DNA from: Cristatella mucedo
Lineage: Eukaryota > Bryozoa > Phylactolaemata > Cristatellidae
Length of the DNA stretch: 64,000 bases
Assembly (NCBI GenBank): GCA_009760855.2
Contig: WPIO01000106.1
Span: 700,001-764,000, forward strand
Direction of reading: 5' to 3'
Shown here: positions 40,624 through 64,000 of the stretch, piece by piece
Position numbering within the stretch: position 1 is the first letter of the stretch
Layout: each line of letters opens with the position of its first letter
Translations under genes and position numbers: made by a program
Notes under the pieces: model-generated
Told to the model about the DNA's origin: nothing
Seen by the model: only the letters and a program-made list of their open reading frames with translations
Databases searched by the model: none

Positions 40624-43600
40624 TCCTCTCCATCTCTCTGTCTCTCACTTGGTTCTCCACTGTCTGGCAGCAGGTGTAGTGAAGCAGCGAAGCGTAGCCT
40701 TTTTTGACTCCCGATCGATGGAACTCCACCATGCGCTCATGCAGGCGAGTGGCGGCGCAATATGACACAGCTGCTGTGGCCTCGTTGCAGGGTGAGTACC
40801 GAAAACGTGGCTTCCAGGAGGTGGTCTCGCCCAACGTGTACAACAGTCGCCTGTGGGAGACGTCAGGCCACTGGCAGCACTATTCGGTGAGCAGGCCACC
40901 CTCTGCGCATGCAGCGGCTGCCTCAGCCTCCGCATGGACGTGTGCAGCACTTCGGCAGTGTGCGGGCGTGAGCAAGTGTTGTGCGTGAGGATTGGGTTGT
41001 GGTGCCTGCGTGTGTGAGGATAGAATTTAAAGTGCATTAGTCAGAAGTGCTTGTTGTAGACGTGCCATATTGCCTTTAGCCTGCTCATCTTACTGAAGCT
41101 GGCAGATCGCAGGCTTCTGTGCAGCAGGCTTGGAAATGCTGCCAGTCTGTGGCTTGCTTGAATTTTGTGCATCCAGTGTCCACTTATCCTCCCTTTGTAT
41201 GTGTGCGTGCATGCGTGTGTGTGTGCGTGCGTGTGTGTGTGTGTGTGTGCGCGCGTGCTCCTTTAACGACTTCTTTGTACATTTCGTCTCATTATTATAT
41301 CGTAGGAAGCGGATAGTCGTGCTGGGCTTGTTGTGCTGTCATTCGTTTGTTTGCATGCTCTTTGGTAGGGGTTGAGTAATTGATTGGCCGTGGCTTTTGC
41401 AGATCAAATCATGTTCATTCAACAAGCTGACAGCAGCAAACCCGTGTTTTTCTTGGTTGCCAAGTACTCGTTTGCTTGTAGGAGAACATGTTTTCATTTG
41501 AAGTTGAGAAGCAGACGTTTGCATTGAAACCAATGAACTGTCCTGGACACTGGTAGGACTCGATTGCAAATGGCCCCTTCATTGTTCTCACGGATTTTTT
41601 CACTGAGCCACTGTGCTCTCGTCATCTAGACCAGCATTAGATTAGTATTATTGGTGTTTTTGTTATAAGTATAGGTATTAACTGACAATTACTATCTTTT
41701 ACGGTCCATCGAGCTCAGTCATCGAGCCTGCATCTGTCCTCGTGTGTGTGCTGTCAAGTTTATAACTTAGCATCTGTGCTGTGCACGGCAGTACTCGTAT
41801 TCATTGCCTTTCATTCTGTTCTCGTGCGTATGCACAAGTGAAAACTGCCTGCTCAGAGAGATGCCTTTGGACCAGTGCCTACAATAATTTGTTGACATCT
41901 CGATGCCTGAACTGTTTTCATTATTGCTGTGCGTAGTTGTTAAAAAAAATGACTTTATTTCGCGTGACCCTTCAACTTCACCTCTCAGATTTTATATTGC
42001 ACTGGCATTGTTCATCTTATGTAATTCATCGTCTTACGTAATTGCTAGCTCCTTAGCCTCTGGCTTGGGATCTCTGAGGAGCCAAAGCAGTTTACTTCTC
42101 AATGCAAGATTTTACAACCAGCATCCGTTTTCTCTTTTAATTTTGGCCTTGGAGTTGTGGAATAGTCAGACTGTCATCTTTGCTGCTTGCCCATGATGCT
42201 TTGCAATTTTTGAGCGATTTCTAGTTGGTCCGGATCTTTGTGCCTGTCGTCAGAGCTGTTGATTCGGTCGCGATGTCACCGTGCTGCTAGTATTGCATGC
42301 TGCATCCAGCATGTGATCATTTCTGATATTGAGCCCATCATGCGATATTTTGAGCTGTAAGGCCGATCGTGTGGCATTCGATCTTCTTGTGCGAGTTCGA
42401 GCACATGAGCATATATGTGTTCATGCTCTTTGAGTATACCCAAATGGGCTCATTTACATCTGCACGTAAGGCTGTCCCCAAACAAGTGGTTGAAATGGTA
42501 CAGCTTTTTTCAGCAATCATTTTGGCATGCCGTGTTTTTGTCCTGTTGCTTATTAGCATTGTGAAATTTGCGAGATGGCCGAACGAACCGCTTCATTAGA
42601 CGTGCTCGCTCATTTTCTCAATAGCAGTCACACTGGGAAAAAAAACAAGTCTGCCGGGGCACTGCACAAAGACATGCCGCCCTTGCCCTTAGTCGTGCAG
42701 TGCAAATACGGCCAAGCGCGCCTCATTCGAAAGAAAATGATATTCGGCATGAGCATGATAAAGGAATGGGCTTCACGGATGTTCGCATGCGCACACACAC
42801 TGCAGCATTTTATCTGGGCAACTATCCTTGGCCTGTGTCGAAGCTAAGTTGGTTTGGCCGAGTGGTTAAGGTGCTCGCCCCGACCCAGGTCTGGCCGAGG
42901 TCGTGGGCTCGAGCCCCGTGGCATATGTGAAGCGCCTGAATAGAGATCAAGTTCTCTTAGGGCGCTATAAAAATAAGTAATATTATATTAAGTTCAGTAC
43001 TACTGTAGAGTGCTTGCACTTGCCTTCGACAGCTGCTGCAAAGCTTCTCGAATGTACATTTATAATCTACTTGCTCGGTCAAACACGTGCCATTTCGTCT
43101 TAGTAATTATGTTTTGTCGACCTGAGGCACATCGTGATGCTGTGCCTCGTGTGTGCTAAGTGTGAGCACTTGCAAACAGCCTGTAGCTCATTGCATCCTT
43201 TGCCTCTTTCAGCCTGATGTTCGATCATCGGGTGCGGTCTTGGCGTGAGCTGCCGCTTCGCATGGCCGACTTTGGTGTGCTGCACCGTAATGAGCTCTCA
43301 GGAACGCTACACGGTCTCACACGGGTGCGTCGCTTCCAGCAGGACGATGCACACATCTTTTGCCGCCCTGACCAGGTATTTATCTATCTTGTATTTCTGC
43401 TGGATTCATTGGGGCAACGACGGATTCTGATGTTGACTCTGCTGCCAGGTTTCACTTACTCAAGTGAATATTGCAGATCGAAGATGAGATTATGGGCTGC
43501 CTAGACTTCCTGCAGCACATATATGGCATCTTTGGCTTCACGTTCCAACTGAAGTTGTCCACTCGTCCTGACAAGTACCTTGGTGAGCTGGAGGCATGGA

Positions 43601-43752
43601 ATACAGCAGAACAGGTACCAACCCAACCATTTCTTATAATTTATAAATTTCTCATTTCTTTATAACTGCTTTGCTGAGTCGCACTCCCCCTTTTTGTCTT
43701 TCACTCATTTTTCTATCCTTCACATTCCCTCGATTTTCTGTTTTCTTGTCTC

Positions 43753-43813
<61 letters not shown>

Positions 43814-44567
43814 ACTCACTCACTCACTCACTCACTCACTCACTCTCTCTCTCTCTCACTCTCGGCCTATCTATCTTCTGTCTCTTTCCTCTTACTCCTA
43901 ATCGTTCTCAGTCATTTTTTCTATTTATCTTATCTCACTTTGCATCACTTCTCTCTCTCTCTGCTTTCTGTCATCTCTGCCACTGTACATGTGTACCTAT
44001 CTATTCTTATATGTATCTATCTAGCTCTTTTTTCACCCCTCACTTCTCACATCATCTCTTTTTCCTTGTTCTCTTCTTTACAGTACAGGTATGTGACTGT
44101 CTAGCTTTCCATTAACCTAAATTTTCATCTTGCTTAACACATTTCCTCCCCCTGTATTTACATGTACATCTATCTATAAAGCTCTCCATCTTTCAATCGA
44201 TGTGTATTTAAGTTGTCATATTTTTGTGCAATCTTGATTTTCACTAAGCCGAGTTGAGCAACCATTGCTCCCATTTGCATGGTACTGTTTCAATGTGCTT
44301 TATTATTATTAGCAACTGAAAAACAGTCTGGAAAAGTTCGGTCATCCGTGGACTCTTAATCCGGGTGATGGAGCCTTCTATGGGCCAAAGGTATGCATCA
44401 TGTGTTCTTACCGATGAGCTTGTGTGCATGGTCGTACTCTGGCGTGTGCCGTCGGCCATCGTTCGGTTGCCTGGGCCAGTTTGTGCATTCCAATTCATGA
44501 GTATTCATCGTGCAGCAGTTCGATTGTGCCTGCATCGATCGTGTTGCCTTACATGTATATATGTATG

Positions 44568-44647
<80 letters not shown>

Positions 44648-47600
44648 ATGAATAATATCAATGAAATGAATTAATTAGTTATATGTTTCATAGCAACACG
44701 GGCCACTTTCTGGTGATGATGCACACAGTAAATAAAGGCCCATACGTTTGCCACAGCTGTAGCAGGTTCCACTCTGTTCGGGTAATAAGATGATTTTCTA
44801 CGATGTCAGACATTCTTAAGTCGCGAACAGCATGATGAAATATTTATGGACAGGCTAAAAGCAAACCCATGAGCTGTAGATGTGTATGGATTTAATGTAA
44901 AGTCATCACCCCACGATTCTTTGTGATTGCCCTTGTCTGGCCAGGCATAGAGACCACCAGCTTCAGCGGTGTCTTTTCTGCTGTAGCTCATTCCTGCCGA
45001 GCCTGAACTTTACGGAACATGTTCGTTACTGATGTATGCCGAAAATCTTGCCTTGACCATCTGTCGATATTACCTCGTAGTCTTTCTATGGGGTTCAGAC
45101 CAGGCGACTGGCCGGGCCACTCCATCAGCACTTCACATGGACTTATAAAAAGAAAGCTCTTTACTGGCCTGCCAGTGTGCATAATAAGGTCGTTATCTTG
45201 CTCCCAAATATCACGACCGAAGTATTTGAGCTTTGCAATCCAACTTGCTTGACCAACAATAGCAGTAAAGTACTTTTCTGACGAAACCGGTATGGTGCTG
45301 ATGCAATGGCCCATACCCATTGTACATTGCATTAGAACATTTATGAGACGAAATCGACAGACTGAATCACGGCAGTTGAGGCTGGGTGTTCATTTACATG
45401 TTGACACTGCGCATGTCACCTCTAACCATGTTATGCTTGTTGACATGTGCTTGCTACCACAAACCATTTCATCATGGTTCCTTTACAGAATATTTAAGAA
45501 AGAGATTAGGTTTTGTGAGGGTGCTATACAATATGTTTATTATTATTATTATTATTATGCCTACATCTGTTGCTGATCTTATCAGTAAAATTCTGGCTCT
45601 GTGGAATGTGCTGCTGCAGGAGAGACAACAAAGAAAAATGTGGCCTCTATGCACGGCCAGATAAGTAACATCACGAAGAACCGTAGTGGGTGACGCCACA
45701 CTTATCAGCAGCATACGTGTTTCTCTTTGGGATGTCAATAAATATTTTCTCATGCTTGGCACAGCTTAGTATGCCCGGTATCGTATAAAATCCTCTTGAT
45801 TACCCGACCGGAGTAGCATCCGCAGCAGATGTGGCCATATTTCGAGGAATTTTGTGACTTAGTGTGTGCCTCCTTTTCAGCACATTAAAGTATCAGAATA
45901 ATCTGCTTTGTCTGTTTATATTGCAAATCAAATTGCTTCTTGTACTAGTGATCACAATGTTTATTTGTGTGCTTATTCTCCATCCTTAGCAGCTGGCTGC
46001 CGGGCCATGCTTACAGCTTCACAGGGCTGATACTTCATCGAGTGTGGGCCTGTTCTTGTGACTCGATTAACTGCATGCCTACGTACTTTCTAGCATATAT
46101 GTCTGATGTTTTACAGATTGATATAACTATTATGGATGCTTTGAAAAGGCAGCACCAGTGTGCCACAATCCAACTTGACTTTCAGCTGCCTTTGCGGTTC
46201 AACTTGTCTTACCAGAGGTACGGAGTTATTGATGCCTGCTGGTCGGGCCCGTCATATTACGAAGATCGCATCCCTGGCATCTATGTGCTCATCGCCGTGG
46301 CCCATCCTTATTTGTAGCGATGAAGCCGGAGTCGTTAAGAGACCAGTGATCATCCATCGTGCCATTCTTGGATCATTGGAGCGCATGATTGCTGTGCTGA
46401 CAGAGAACTGTGGCGGGAAGTGGTGAGCAATTACATGGCTACACATGTCAGTGCCGATAGTGCGCAGCCTTTAGTCGTTCAGCCTGGTAGCCATGTGTCA
46501 TGTTCACCTTAACCTTGTAGGCCCTTCTGGATATCGCCTCGTCAGGCTATCGTCATTCCCATTGTTGATGCGTTTTCCGACTATGCTGTGAAGGTACTCA
46601 AAAAAACTGACGACTTTGCTTTGGACCTGATGCCAAGTGCTTTGTCTGCTTCAGCTCGTCCTCTTCTTTGGTTGCCGATCTCATTTTGCTCACTCATAGC
46701 TGGGTTTTTGCGCAGGTTCGACAGCAGTTGCACGAAGCTGGATTTGTCGTCGACGTCGACCTCGACGCAGGCTCCACACTTAACAAGAAAGTGCGCACTG
46801 CACAGCTGGCACAATACAACTTTATCCTAGGTACATTCGACGTTTTTGTGCTTTTCTTTTTTTGCCACGTCGTTTCCAATGCATCGGGCCCATCAGGCAG
46901 CTGTGCAGTCTGGTAGGAGGCTTACCTGATTGCCTGCACCTACCTGCTCGTTAGCTAGCCAGCGGCACGTGTTGGTGTCACCTCACTGCTCTTTTATTAC
47001 TCCTGCCTAGTGAGCTCTTTTTTCCACAGTAGTGTGCTCAACAAAGTACGATCAGAGGGCTTCGCAGGGAACAAGGTGCACTAAGTCAAGCCCGTGCTAT
47101 TCTGGCTGACGTGATATGCGGAGACTATACCTATGTTTACAAGTGTGCACTTCAGGGTTTGAACCCTTCTTGCAGTGTTAAAAATTATCCGTTTGACTTA
47201 TCGGCAGTCCCAGTGCCAGTGGGTGGACGGTGCACTTGGTATCGGCCTTTTAAATTTCTGTCAGTTTGGTACTGCCATGAATAGCTTATCCACATTCTGT
47301 CCATTTGCCTGTATCGTGCCTTTAACATTTGCTTTTACTCTGTCCTACTCTGCAAGATGGTTGCGCATCGCAACTACTCCTGGGGATGAGGCAGTGGCGT
47401 TGTTTGTTCATAGATTGAGCGGACTTTCGGCTGTGTGCACAGTGCCCAAAACAGGATGAAAGGAAAGTGAGCTGGCTCAGTGCCAAACGTCAACGTAGCC
47501 GCACCGAATTAGCTGCTATGGGCCATATGCTCGTAGCCGAAAGTTCGCCCAATCTTTAAATAAGACGACTCCGTATTAGTTGGTATTTTATAAGCTGATG

Positions 47601-48058
47601 CCAAGCTTAGTAAACGAGATTGACCGGTTTTGAGCTTGCTTGGAGGATGTGTCAGATCCTCGTGGGTCATGGATAAAAACGGTACTGGGCACTGGCACGT
47701 GCTGACTGATGCCAGTTCAATGCGCGGTGTGTTTGATTTGTGTCCGCCCAGCCCAGCCCGTCTTCCGATGTCGGCATGTGGTTGGAGCACAGTACCCGGT
47801 GCAGTCAGTCTATGGGACTTGGGACTCGTGTGGTGGCCGCACGCAGCGCATAGTTGGTCGTGCGAGACCTCGGTCCTTGGCTGATTCGCGTGCTCGACCA
47901 CCATTGCAGTCGTCGGCGCCCAGGAGCAGCAGAACGGAACTGTTAACGTGCGCACACGTGATAACAAGGTGCACGACGAGCATTCGGTCAGCCACGTCAT
48001 CGAGCGCTTCAAACAGCTGAAGGAGAGCAAGATACGCGATGCCGAGGAGAAGTTCTAG
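33554..48058 (+). CDS. TARS1: Threonyl-tRNA synthetase, cytosolic (18 exons)
   Basis: Exons: 33554-33607 (end uncertain), 33962-34015, 34119-34297, 34683-34928, 39022-39139, 39540-39683, 39986-40132, 40375-40473, 40791-40886, 41482-41552, 43213-43375, 43477-43614, 44313-44390, 46117-46217, 46318-46422, 46521-46593, 46716-46830, 47910-48058. Phases match throughout, giving about 709 aa (human 723). It charges tRNA-Thr with threonine. The order is a Lys-rich N terminus, a TGS domain ([14 protein letters not shown]), and an editing domain with HSSAH and the CRGPHV cysteine. The class II catalytic core follows, with zinc ligands in MNCPGH and DDAHIF, motif 2 in [11 protein letters not shown] and motif 3 in [10 protein letters not shown]. 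An anticodon-binding domain ends the protein. The start context CACCATGG is strong. The end of exon 1 is the only weak point: AAG|GCACGA would be a GC donor, while a GT at 33593 would shorten the protein by five residues. Confidence 0.96.
35855..36265 (-). mobile_element. LINE family 2 3' copy
   Basis: The minus strand reads [20 protein letters not shown] and [20 protein letters not shown], then the 3' UTR to an ACATTACATTACATTACA tail at the left end. It lies in TARS1 intron 4. Confidence 0.85.
36405..36560 (+). mobile_element. SINE family 2 degenerate copy
   Basis: A B-box-like GGTTTCGAGCCCC is followed by ATTGCCCTTTGCAAGTG and the end GAGGCTGTTTGATCAGCCGA. Confidence 0.55.
36618..36650. 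repeat. (GA)n microsatellite
   Basis: Short pure GA run following the sequence GTGAAGTGCCTTGATAGAGA, in which a LINE family 1 tail is recognisable. Confidence 0.9.
37635..37770 (-). mobile_element. SINE family 1 copy
   Basis: The plus strand shows AAGAGAACTTAATCTCTATCC, GGGCTCGAGCCCACGACC and CCTTACCCTCTGACCA, the reverse complement of tail, B box and A box. Confidence 0.75.
38310..38440. repeat. (TA)n-rich microsatellite with TATG/CATA interruptions
   Basis: Alternating TA broken regularly by G or C, in TARS1 intron 4. Confidence 0.95.
40551..40620. repeat. (CT)n microsatellite
   Basis: Pure CT within a longer pyrimidine-rich stretch from 40484, between TARS1 exons 8 and 9. Confidence 0.95.
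42846..42990 (+). mobile_element. SINE family 1, best-preserved copy
   Basis: The head GGTTTGGCCGAGTGGTTAAG resembles the A-box region of Ser/Leu tRNAs, and GTCGTGGGCTCGAGCCCC is the B box. The body CATATGTGAAGCGCCTGAAT and AGTTCTCTTAGGGCGCTATA leads to an AT-rich tail. It lacks a complete cloverleaf. Confidence 0.85.
43758..43855. repeat. (CT)n followed by (CACT)n microsatellite
   Basis: CT dinucleotides change to CACT tetranucleotides and back, 140 bases after TARS1 exon 12. Confidence 0.95.
44570..44647. repeat. (TA)n microsatellite
   Basis: Pure TA with one TACA step, in TARS1 intron 13. Confidence 0.95.
44800..45335 (-). mobile_element. Tc1-like transposase fragment (DDE domain C-terminal part)
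   Basis: The minus strand reads [20 protein letters not shown], the well-known segment around the last catalytic acidic residue of Tc1-type transposases, preceded by [16 protein letters not shown]. The first two catalytic residues' region, the DNA-binding domain and both terminal repeats were not found. A dead, truncated copy in TARS1 intron 13. Confidence 0.75.
45375..45560 (+). mobile_element. LINE family 1 3' UTR copy
   Basis: GTTGACACTGCGCATGTCACC, a degraded CCTTTACAGAATATTTAAG, TGTGAGGGTGCTATACAATA and a TTATTATTATTATTATTAT tail. Confidence 0.75.
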
Positions 48059-48245
48059 GTGTGCTACTACTCAGTCGTCGTGGGAGGCCGGCAGCGGCGC
48101 TGTTCCGTTCAATGCAGGCTCTACAGTTGTTAGGACGTGCAAGCACGGCTCGTTCTCTCTACCACAGCACTCATTTCTTCGTCGGCGCGATTGTGTCGCG
48201 TGTACATGGCGGCAGTGGCGGTGCACACTTGATAGGCATGACATG

Positions 48246-48251
48246 AATAAA
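48246..48251 (+). promoter_or_regulatory. Polyadenylation signal AATAAA of TARS1
   Basis: A canonical AATAAA lies 187 bases after the TARS1 stop codon, followed by TG-rich and T-rich sequence. It sits about 100 bases before a LINE family 2 tail, so the 3' UTR probably ends before that insertion. Confidence 0.65.
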
Positions 48252-48354
48252 CTCGTTTTGGCACATTCTCACGGTCCTCTCTGCTGCCCTCATCTGCACG
48301 TGACCTGCTTTTTTGCCTCCCAATACCATCTCACCTCTCCCTTTGTGAGACCGT

Positions 48355-48650
48355 GTAATATAATGTAATGTATCTCCGTCTGTAACTCCACAAAGCCATA
48401 AAGACTAGGTGGGTGTTACGCAGGAGAGTTTTGTATAGAGTACTCACAGCCTAAGCGGCTTTCTTTCGGTACACATTCGGTAGCCAACAGACTTCATCTC
48501 ACGCAACAAAGAGAAAGTGGGAAGCATAGCTGAGTCGGAGGACAGTTAAGGTAGTCAGTAGCATGGAAGTAGCTCAGGACCGCTGAAAAGGACGAGCCAC
48601 AGTCGGCAGAAGGAGAGTAGTTGTCGTTGCTTAAGAATTGTGGAGCTCAG
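48355..48650 (-). mobile_element. LINE family 2 3' fragment
   Basis: ATAATGTAATGTATCTCCGTCTGTAACTCC at the left end is the reverse-complement tail. Homology continues to about 48645 with a small deletion relative to 35855-36265. Confidence 0.8.
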
Positions 48651-50386
48651 GGTTAGGAGAAAGGGGTGCTCTCAAAAATATTTGATTGTAATACTCTTTG
48701 TGACACTAAGAGAACAATAAATCTCTTCCTTGGCATAGGTCAGGGAGGAAGCATTTGCACTGATTGGTGAATACCATGCTCAGTTGCAGCATCCTCTACC
48801 CACCTTCGTTTGTTAGTAAGTCAGCAGCAGTCTCTGATGCCGCATTAGCATGGTTCTTCGTGATACATTTATAGTACAACTAATCCGATCAGCAACTATG
48901 CGTATCACTAAAGGGGGAGATAATTTGCTTCTCTACCTGCAGCATTGCACTCTCACAGTTTAAATTGAGCATTCACGTAATAGATCCTGTCAGGACTAAG
49001 ATCTCAAAAGGTTGTTCAAACGTTGGTCAGAAAGGCATTCCAGCAGCTTGTGCACGACGACCACCTTTACTGTCGCTCGAAGTGACCAGTGGCACTTACA
49101 AACTGCGTCTTGGACCAGCTGAGTTGTCGTATTGGAAAGCTGCCTCCCAGAGTGAGCTTTGACCGACCGGAAGTCGTGCTGCTCAATTCTTCGGTAAATG
49201 ATTGACAGCAGACGTAAATAGAAACTGCCCGTGATTCTTCAAGGTCTGTTATTTCCGCCTGCCATTGTGGCACGGCGAGCTTTCACAGCAATTATGAACA
49301 AAAAATAGTGAAGTGAGCTGAATGTAAGTGTACCCATTGCAGACAGCGAGAACAAACGAGCATCAGAGGAGGCCACTCAGTACCGCCTGCTGAAACTCAA
49401 GAGAAACGTTGCATAAGACGGACGGCAACTGGATGAGAATGAAGGAGCCCGTGAGCTTGGTGCAGTCCAAGCTCAGCGATATCCTCACTTGTGACAAATT
49501 CAGAAATAGAGTGAAGGTAAAGTTCGAGCACTTGACCCAGGTGATGGCATGGAGTCCTTGCCAGAAAGTAGGCCGGGCTCGACAGCTAGGCTGGGCTAGT
49601 TGAGATTGCACATCGGATGGAAGTTACGAATAAAGAGAGCGAGAGGAATCGATAAGAAAGAGGGGCATCTGTCCAGTCCGGCAGAGTTGGGTAAAGCTGG
49701 CGGTCAGACAGACGGTGCCCATGCGAGTGGTAGAGCTGAGGCTGACGATCGCTTCCGTCAGTAAATTATGCTAGTTGATTGATGGGCTGCATGCACGTCC
49801 AGTTGCAGGCTGAGGAGCTGGAATGCCGCTTACCGGCAGCTTCGGCTGTACAGAAACTTGCTGTTAAGTGGAACGGCCGATTACAGCTAAAGGCTTACCT
49901 CTAGGTCAGGGACACACAAGCTCTCCCCCCCCCCAGTGCAGAGCCATGCTGAAATTTCAAGCGATTTTTCATAGGCACAATGTAGTACCCGCATTAAGGA
50001 CGATTCACGCGGATGAATTCTGCAAGGAACGGGTGGGCTTTTAGCTTTGCTTAAATAGGCTGCAAAGTCGGAGGATGTCATTAGTGGGCGGAAGAGCGAG
50101 CCAGGTGCCTATTAAATGGTCATTGTTTAGCATTTCAGGTTACCTAGGGACACTGCCAAGCGACCAGATTTCGAGGAGCAAGTGATGCGATGGGATATCC
50201 GAGGAGTGAGAATAGGTTGAGCAGGGGCACTAGCATGAGGGGACATAAAAGTAATTGAGACAGTCTTGAAGTCAATGGACTGATTAATGAAGATACGATG
50301 CAGCAGCACTAGAAGGTGATTGCTGGTGAAACTGAGCAGCACAAGTCTGTGACCAACTGTGGATGTTTGCTTCCCAATTGTGGTTT

Positions 50387-50728
<342 letters not shown>

Positions 50729-50854
50729 AGCTAATTGCATCGTTCTGAGAGGACTACTGGCACAGGGCAGCTGCAATGGCTCCAAGCAACTTAAGTGGGG
50801 GCCGCAAGGCCAGCCTACTTTAAAGGCTCACCAGATTACTGTTGCCCATTGACT

Positions 50855-50912
50855 ATGCTCTGAAATCTTCCACTGAGATTGAACCTAAACCATTGCATCA
50901 CCAAATCATGAT
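50855..50912 (-). mobile_element. Short LINE family 1 remnant
   Basis: TTCCACTGAGATTGAACCTAAACCATTGCA matches TCCCACTGAGATAGGACCTGAACCATTGCA at 54843 in the long LINE copy (quoted here for alignment only as two 30-base neighbours sharing ACCATTGCA). Confidence 0.5.
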
Positions 50913-52789
50913 CAAAGTGATTTCGATTCACACTACTCCGACTAGTATAACCATATACCAAAAATAACAGCAGAATGTACTGTTTTGGTCATATATTTTC
51001 GGAAGATTTTTCGACCTATGTCTGCTGCCGTTGTGCAGCCTGGCAGTGGTAGGTAAGGCCTGCCTGTGGCATAGCAGTACGATTCGATGTTATTGGCTTC
51101 AGTCGCTTCTAGTGTTGCTTAAAGAGCAAGAAAGCAAACTGAGGCAAAAAACTGTTCAGTTGGACGAGATCATATACGGCGTAGAGTATGCAAGGTATGC
51201 ACACACACAAATTAGCCGGCACCATGTAAGTAACCACTGTTGTTGAATAGTACCATTGTGTTGAGGATAAGCCAACCGTATGGCCTTTCCAGCGGAGACC
51301 TAACTCTCTCTCTTGTCCATAAGCGGAACCGTGTTCTAAACTCGGATCAGTCGATAGCATTTCTGGAGCAAAAATTAACGGATGGTGCGAATAAATGCTC
51401 AAATTGACGTAAAGGTTCGCGCACTCGTAGGTGATACGCTTTGCACGGCCTATTTCTCGACGAACCGCGTACGGCAAAAGACATTGGTTTCGCAGCGAAG
51501 CCAGAACCACACACAAGGAGATAATGCACGCTCATTAAGAGGAAATAGTAAATAAACGAAGTTTGGCTGCATGCTAGCGACGCTGCATATAACAGAACTG
51601 AGCGTCGTCAGCAGTTGGTTACATCGCAGACCCGCACAACCCAGGCAACGACGCAACCCAAGGCCGTTTTGGCGGACGAGGGAGTCGCTACGACAGTAGG
51701 CAATGAGCGCCCGTGTCCGGTAAGTACGAGTTTAGACTAGCCATAATTATTTTTAATTTTTATGGAGTTAAATCCTACCATTTAAGTTTGTTTTATGACT
51801 AGTGTTACTATTTTTAGCGGCATGGATAGCTCAGGAGTAGCACTCATTACAGCCGCTTTCTGTAATATCATTTCCGCTGTCGGCTAGGATGGCTGAGCAT
51901 GTAAGTTTGCGAACTTGTCAAGCGATATTTGAGGCGTCGTTTAGTTAATAATGCTGGCGAGTTTTTGTCGGACGTCTCATGTACGACAAGCGCGTAGTCC
52001 ATAGGGGACGCACACTGCTTAGGCCAGTTAGATCGGGCTCGAACTCGTAGAAAAGACGACGGCGATAGCTCTACGGTAGCTTACACGGTACGCTCGCTGA
52101 AGAGTGGAGACATGCTCCGCTTGTATGACCAGCGGCTGTGTTTCCGCTTCGTAGCGCCCTCACGGTTGAATCGAGTTGAGCACGCATCAGCCCCTTTCGC
52201 GACGTGTTCGCTTCCATTGCCAACTGCAATTGTTAACGGAAGAATTCAAGCGCCATGCGCCGGTAATTCGCTTTGAAGTGCCAGAAAGGTGGAGGCATGT
52301 CTGGTACAGGGCCTGCAAAACTTGATAACGCGTCCTTAGCTCGTGCGGGTGATAGCTACGGCTAGCAGAGAGGTTGCCTGGTGGTGAGAGTCGTGAATAG
52401 CACTGAGGTGCATGTATGCTGCCAATTACACTCCGGAAAGATGAAGGAATCGATAAAGACGGAGCTAGCCGGGCCTTCACTAGTCACCACGTGAAATGAG
52501 AAACTGGTTGGCGAGTGACTAGCGTGCTTAGTTGGAGGTGGCTCGGCCTGGCTTTGCTGACGTATAAGAAAGTTGTTCGTTCACGACGTTTAGCCGGTGA
52601 GAGTACAGTCTCAGTGGTCTTCTGCACACGTAACCGACACACAGATTCAAGTAGAAGGGGCGGCACGTTAAATACTGCTGGCTGATGATCATGGCTTACT
52701 TAACTGTTTGGATGTCCTTCTGTTGTGCATCTGCCCATCGACCTGCAACTTCCAAATGTTGGGGCGCGGATTGTTGTTTCGCTTAGCGG

Positions 52790-63757
<10,968 letters not shown>

Positions 63758-64000
63758 GTGGGTGTGCTGCCCGTCCACGTGCTGCATGGATGCTTGTTGG
63801 CGCCTCTCATTCTGAACGGACTACTCTGTGGGATTTCATCTGCTCTCTGCGTCCCGCCCTCTTTGCCTCAGGGTGTGTGGGTGCGTACTTGACGAGTTGC
63901 CGCCGCAGCAGGCACGTGGTCGCCGTGGCCACACCTCAGCAATTAATTACAAAGCTGCCCTAGTTTTAATGGATGGCGAATGGATTTCCATGGTGCTCGC

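Noticed and set aside
42848-42920. tRNA gene (Ser/Leu-like head)
   Set aside because: A and B boxes are present, but there is no full cloverleaf or acceptor stem, and the same head recurs with a constant non-tRNA body, so it is a SINE.

Overview
The window is metazoan nuclear DNA, most likely from an invertebrate; I cannot fix the phylum. Its genes are split by GT-AG introns (some several kb), its promoters look CpG-rich, and introns and spacers are filled with truncated non-LTR retrotransposons, tRNA-derived SINEs, Tc1/mariner remnants and long dinucleotide microsatellites. There is no sign of bacterial, viral or organellar DNA.

Four protein genes can be reconstructed exon by exon, with splice phases matching at every joined junction. 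(1) Minus strand, 8187 down to 1019: the first 350 codons of a coiled-coil protein with a membrane segment, most like GRAMD4. Its 3' part lies left of the window. (2) Plus strand, 11350-28681: an RPRD2 homologue (CID domain, CREPT-type coiled coil, long Ala/Pro/Ser-rich tail), 10 exons, 1212 aa, with a possible alternative last exon at 25640. (3) Plus strand, 33554-48058: cytosolic threonyl-tRNA synthetase, 18 exons, about 709 aa, all signature residues intact. (4) Plus strand, 52790 to beyond the right edge: the 26S proteasome ATPase Rpt6/PSMC5, first 8 exons, 317 codons. The genes have unrelated housekeeping roles (transcription, translation, protein degradation) and do not form a functional cluster.

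The spaces between exons hold two LINE families of the CR1/L2 type. Family 1 ends in a TTA-repeat tail and family 2 in an ACATT-repeat tail. Both recur as 5'-truncated copies on either strand. Two tRNA-derived SINE families are also present. SINE family 1 carries a 3' end that closely resembles the 3' end of LINE family 1, which suggests it is copied by that LINE's enzyme. One LINE copy (6385-7310) has the inverted layout expected from twin priming. An internally deleted mariner with perfect 21-bp terminal repeats (57085-57641) sits in a PSMC5 intron, and a Tc1-like transposase fragment sits in a TARS1 intron.

Other notable points are a GC-AG intron in PSMC5 (and probably one in TARS1), a SINE inserted a few bases past a PSMC5 splice donor, several perfect short-loop hairpins of 13-16 bp, and a fossil hammerhead-like motif in PSMC5 intron 3.
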